Shown here piece by piece: positions 61,731-64,000 of a stretch of DNA of 64,000 nucleotides. A program made the position numbers and the translations under genes. Numbering within the stretch: the first letter of the stretch is position 1; the number at the start of each line of letters is the position of its first letter. The notes beneath the pieces are model-generated. The model did no database searches and was not told the origin of the DNA. It was given only the letters and a program-made list of their open reading frames with translations. The stretch covers positions 248,001-312,000 of the forward strand of contig CAXXHV010000002.1 in the NCBI GenBank assembly GCA_963678575.2, read 5' to 3'. Source of the DNA: Pleomorphochaeta sp963678575. Lineage in GTDB: Bacteria; Spirochaetota; Spirochaetia; Sphaerochaetales; Sphaerochaetaceae.

Positions 61731-64000
61731 ATGAACACTTTAATTAAGCAAGATAAAAATTCAATTTATTATAAACACCAAAGAATTACATTTTTAACAG
61801 AGTCTCTTATTAGAATAGAATATTCTCCACATAATAGGTTTGTTGATGAGAAAACTCAAATGGTTGTAAATAGAGATTTTGATTTAGTTGATTTACAAAT
61901 AAATTTGTCAGGAGATTATGTTGAGATTTCATCTAAGTCCTTATTTTTAGAATCAAATGGAGAAGAATTAAGTTCTATTGGATTAAAAATAACTTTAAGA
62001 CAATCAGAAGATTTATATTTTAATTCATACCGTTATGGCGATAAGGTTGATAATTTGAAAGGAACCGCAAGAACTCTTGATGAGTCAGACGGAGAGATTG
62101 AATTAGAAGATGGTTTATTATCAAAAAGAGGATTTTCTATCATTGATGATTCTTCTTCAATGCTAGAAGTTAATAATTTCTTTGTTCCAAGAGATAAAGG
62201 AAATAAAGATATATATTTCTTTGGTTATAATCATAATTATTTGCAATGTTTAAAAGATTTTTATAAATTGAGCGGTAAAACTCCAATGATACCTCGTTAT
62301 GCATTAGGGAATTGGTGGAGTAGGTATTACAAATACACAAGTGAAAGTTATTTAACACTTTTAGACAGATTTAAAGAAAACAATATATCTTTTTCTGTAG
62401 CTGTTATTGATATGGATTGGCATTTAGTAGATATCGATAAAAATTTTGGAAGTGGGTGGACAGGTTATACTTGGAATAAAGAATTATTTCCAGATCCAAA
62501 AGCTTTTTTAGAAGAATTACATAAAAGAGCCTTAAAAGTTACTCTAAATGATCATCCTGCAGATGGAGTAAGATCTTTTGAAGATAATTATGATAAAATA
62601 GCAAAAGAAATGGGCATTGATGAGGATAGAGCTGTTCTATTTGATGCCAGTGATAAAAAATATTTGGATTCTTTACAAACCATTATATTAGAACCATTAG
62701 AAAATGATGGGGTTGATTTTTGGTGGATAGATTGGCAACAAGGAAATACTTCAAGACTTGAAGGTTTAGATCCTCTTTGGATTTTAAATTACCATAGATT
62801 CAATTCTGCGAAGAAAGAGAATAAAAGGCCATTAATTTTTTCTCGTTATGCTGGAGTTGGTTCTCATAGATATCCAATTGGATTCTCAGGAGATACAATT
62901 ATCTCTTGGAAGTCTTTAGCATTTCAACCAAAATTTACTATTTGTGCATCTAATATTGGCTATGGCTGGTGGTCTCATGATATTGGTGGACATATGAGAG
63001 GGTACAAAGATAATGACCTTATGGCTCGTTGGACTCAATTTGGTGTTTTTTCTCCAATTATGAGATTGCATAGCAGTAATGAAATATTTAATTCAAAAGA
63101 GCCTTGGAAGTTTAAAAAAGAAACTCAAGAAGTAATGACAAAGTTTTTACAATTGAGAAATAAGCTTATTCCTTATATTTATACTATGAATTATCACTCT
63201 TGGAAGAATGATATTCCTTTGATTAGAGCTATGTATTATTACCATAGTGAAGATTTACAAGCCTATGAAGTTGAATCTCAATATTATTTTGGGTCATCTA
63301 TGATGGTCTCTCCAATTACTGAAGAACAAAATAAAAAACTTTCAATGGCTTCTGCTTTACTTTGGCTTCCCAAAGGCTCTTATTATGATTTCTTTTCATC
63401 AAAAAGATATGTTGGAGATAGAAAATTAAAAGTATATAGACCTTTAGATACTATCCCAGTATTCATAAAAGAAGGGGATATTTTAGTATTATCAAATGAT
63501 GAAGATAATACTGAAAATCCTAAATCATTATTAATTAAATCTTATATGGGTGATAATGGAAGTTTTTCTCTTTATGAAGATGATAATTTTAGTGAAGATT
63601 ATTTGGAAAATAAAAATGTTATTACAAAGTTTGTAAATGATTTTGATAATAGTGAATTTAAAATTGAACAAGCTATTGGAACCTTATCTTTAATCCCAAA
63701 GATTAGAAATTATCAAATTACATTTGTTGGTATTTGTGATACTGATATAAAAATATTTAATGACGATATCGAAATAGAATTTAAAAAAGAATATGATAAA
63801 GATAGAAAAGAATTAACTATTAATTTAAATGATATTAATGTTAAATCAAGAACTAAAATTTTATTTGAAAATATTAAATTAGCAAAGCAAGATAAAATTG
63901 AAATCTTGAGAGAAATTCTTGAAAGATGTGAGATTAGCATTAAATTGAAAGATAAGATATTCAAAATTCTTCAATTAGAAAATAATAATTTAATTATTTC
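61731..64000 (+). CDS. GH31 alpha-glucosidase family enzyme, 3' end outside window
   Basis: Open frame from ATG 61731 (GAGGT upstream) to the window edge, 756 codons without stop. Layout is GH31: an N-terminal sandwich (FNSYRYGDKVDNLKGTARTL), YFFGYNHNYLQCLKDFYKL, SVAVIDMDWHLVD, the nucleophile Asp in VDFWWIDWQQG, the acid/base Asp in GFSGDTIISW, and the C-terminal sandwich with FYLEDDN-type SLYEDDNFSEDY. Cytosolic, no signal peptide. It likely carries an extra C-terminal part beyond the usual GH31 end. It is divergent from the second LacI gene, its presumed repressor. Confidence 0.9.
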   Translation, partial: MNTLIKQDKNSIYYKHQRITFLTESLIRIEYSPHNRFVDEKTQMVVNRDFDLVDLQINLSGDYVEISSKSLFLESNGEELSSIGLKITLRQSEDLYFNSYRYGDKVDNLKGTARTLDESDGEIELEDGLLSKRGFSIIDDSSSMLEVNNFFVPRDKGNKDIYFFGYNHNYLQCLKDFYKLSGKTPMIPRYALGNWWSRYYKYTSESYLTLLDRFKENNISFSVAVIDMDWHLVDIDKNFGSGWTGYTWNKELFPDPKAFLEELHKRALKVTLNDHPADGVRSFEDNYDKIAKEMGIDEDRAVLFDASDKKYLDSLQTIILEPLENDGVDFWWIDWQQGNTSRLEGLDPLWILNYHRFNSAKKENKRPLIFSRYAGVGSHRYPIGFSGDTIISWKSLAFQPKFTICASNIGYGWWSHDIGGHMRGYKDNDLMARWTQFGVFSPIMRLHSSNEIFNSKEPWKFKKETQEVMTKFLQLRNKLIPYIYTMNYHSWKNDIPLIRAMYYYHSEDLQAYEVESQYYFGSSMMVSPITEEQNKKLSMASALLWLPKGSYYDFFSSKRYVGDRKLKVYRPLDTIPVFIKEGDILVLSNDEDNTENPKSLLIKSYMGDNGSFSLYEDDNFSEDYLENKNVITKFVNDFDNSEFKIEQAIGTLSLIPKIRNYQITFVGICDTDIKIFNDDIEIEFKKEYDKDRKELTINLNDINVKSRTKILFENIKLAKQDKIEILREILERCEISIKLKDKIFKILQLENNNLII

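Overview
The window is very AT-rich (by eye under 30% G+C, intergenic stretches lower still) with strong GGAG-type ribosome binding sites, sec and lipoprotein signal peptides, beta-barrel-like surface proteins, and the conserved order tig-clpP-clpX. Lipoprotein leaders of the form LFISC/FSGC, lysine 2,3-aminomutase, a PFK of the GGxGT type, a split glycine decarboxylase and several sugar ABC operons best suggest a host- or gut-associated spirochaete (Spirochaetota). This taxonomic call is inference; no rRNA is present to settle it.

Layout. 0-4.3 kb: a cut tyrosine phosphatase, an AraC regulator, an outer-membrane-like protein and a DUF502 membrane protein. 4.4-11.3 kb: an accessory surface-protein array in which a small lipoprotein family (one intact copy at 5.0-5.5 kb, one at 8.7-9.2 kb, one decayed at 4.5-5.0 kb) alternates with two paralogous barrel-like proteins, interrupted by a PD-(D/E)XK nuclease-like protein and gene fragments. 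11.4-13.1 kb: GNAT-YoaP enzyme and WYL regulator. 13.3-18.5 kb: a phage-like segment ending near tRNA-Leu(GAG). It holds a lysis-like cassette (holin needing a -1 frameshift, two fully overlapping genes in different frames, a 38-residue membrane peptide), a five-gene block of uncharacterised cytosolic and membrane proteins (DUF4145 and DUF2806 among them), and the C-terminal half of an S24/LexA-like repressor.

19-28 kb: methyltransferase, phosphofructokinase, a sugar ABC transporter divergent from a ROK regulator with a large inverted repeat between them, PepF and RdgB. 28.2-34.7 kb: a self-contained glycine cleavage operon gcvT-gcvH-gcvPA-gcvPB-lplA-lpdA. 34.7-42.8 kb: an unknown protein, nrnA-clpX-clpP, tig, bleomycin-hydrolase-like peptidase, metallo-hydrolase. 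43-50 kb: a DUF89 protein, then a tight operon kamA - ATP-grasp - ATP-grasp - GNAT that may build an acylated beta-lysine compound, preceded by a structured leader; a methyltransferase; and five tRNAs (His, Arg, Lys, Leu, Gly). 50.2-52.3 kb: an EIIA - cation/H+ antiporter - PII-like operon. 52.7-64 kb: a glycoside-use locus (GH125-like hydrolase, LacI regulator, ABC importer without ATPase, two GH31 enzymes, second LacI regulator) with two distinct, readable LacI-type operators.

Most interesting for follow-up: the kamA/ATP-grasp cluster with its leader RNA, the compressed lysis cassette with apparent recoding and dual-frame coding, and the five-gene cargo block beside it.
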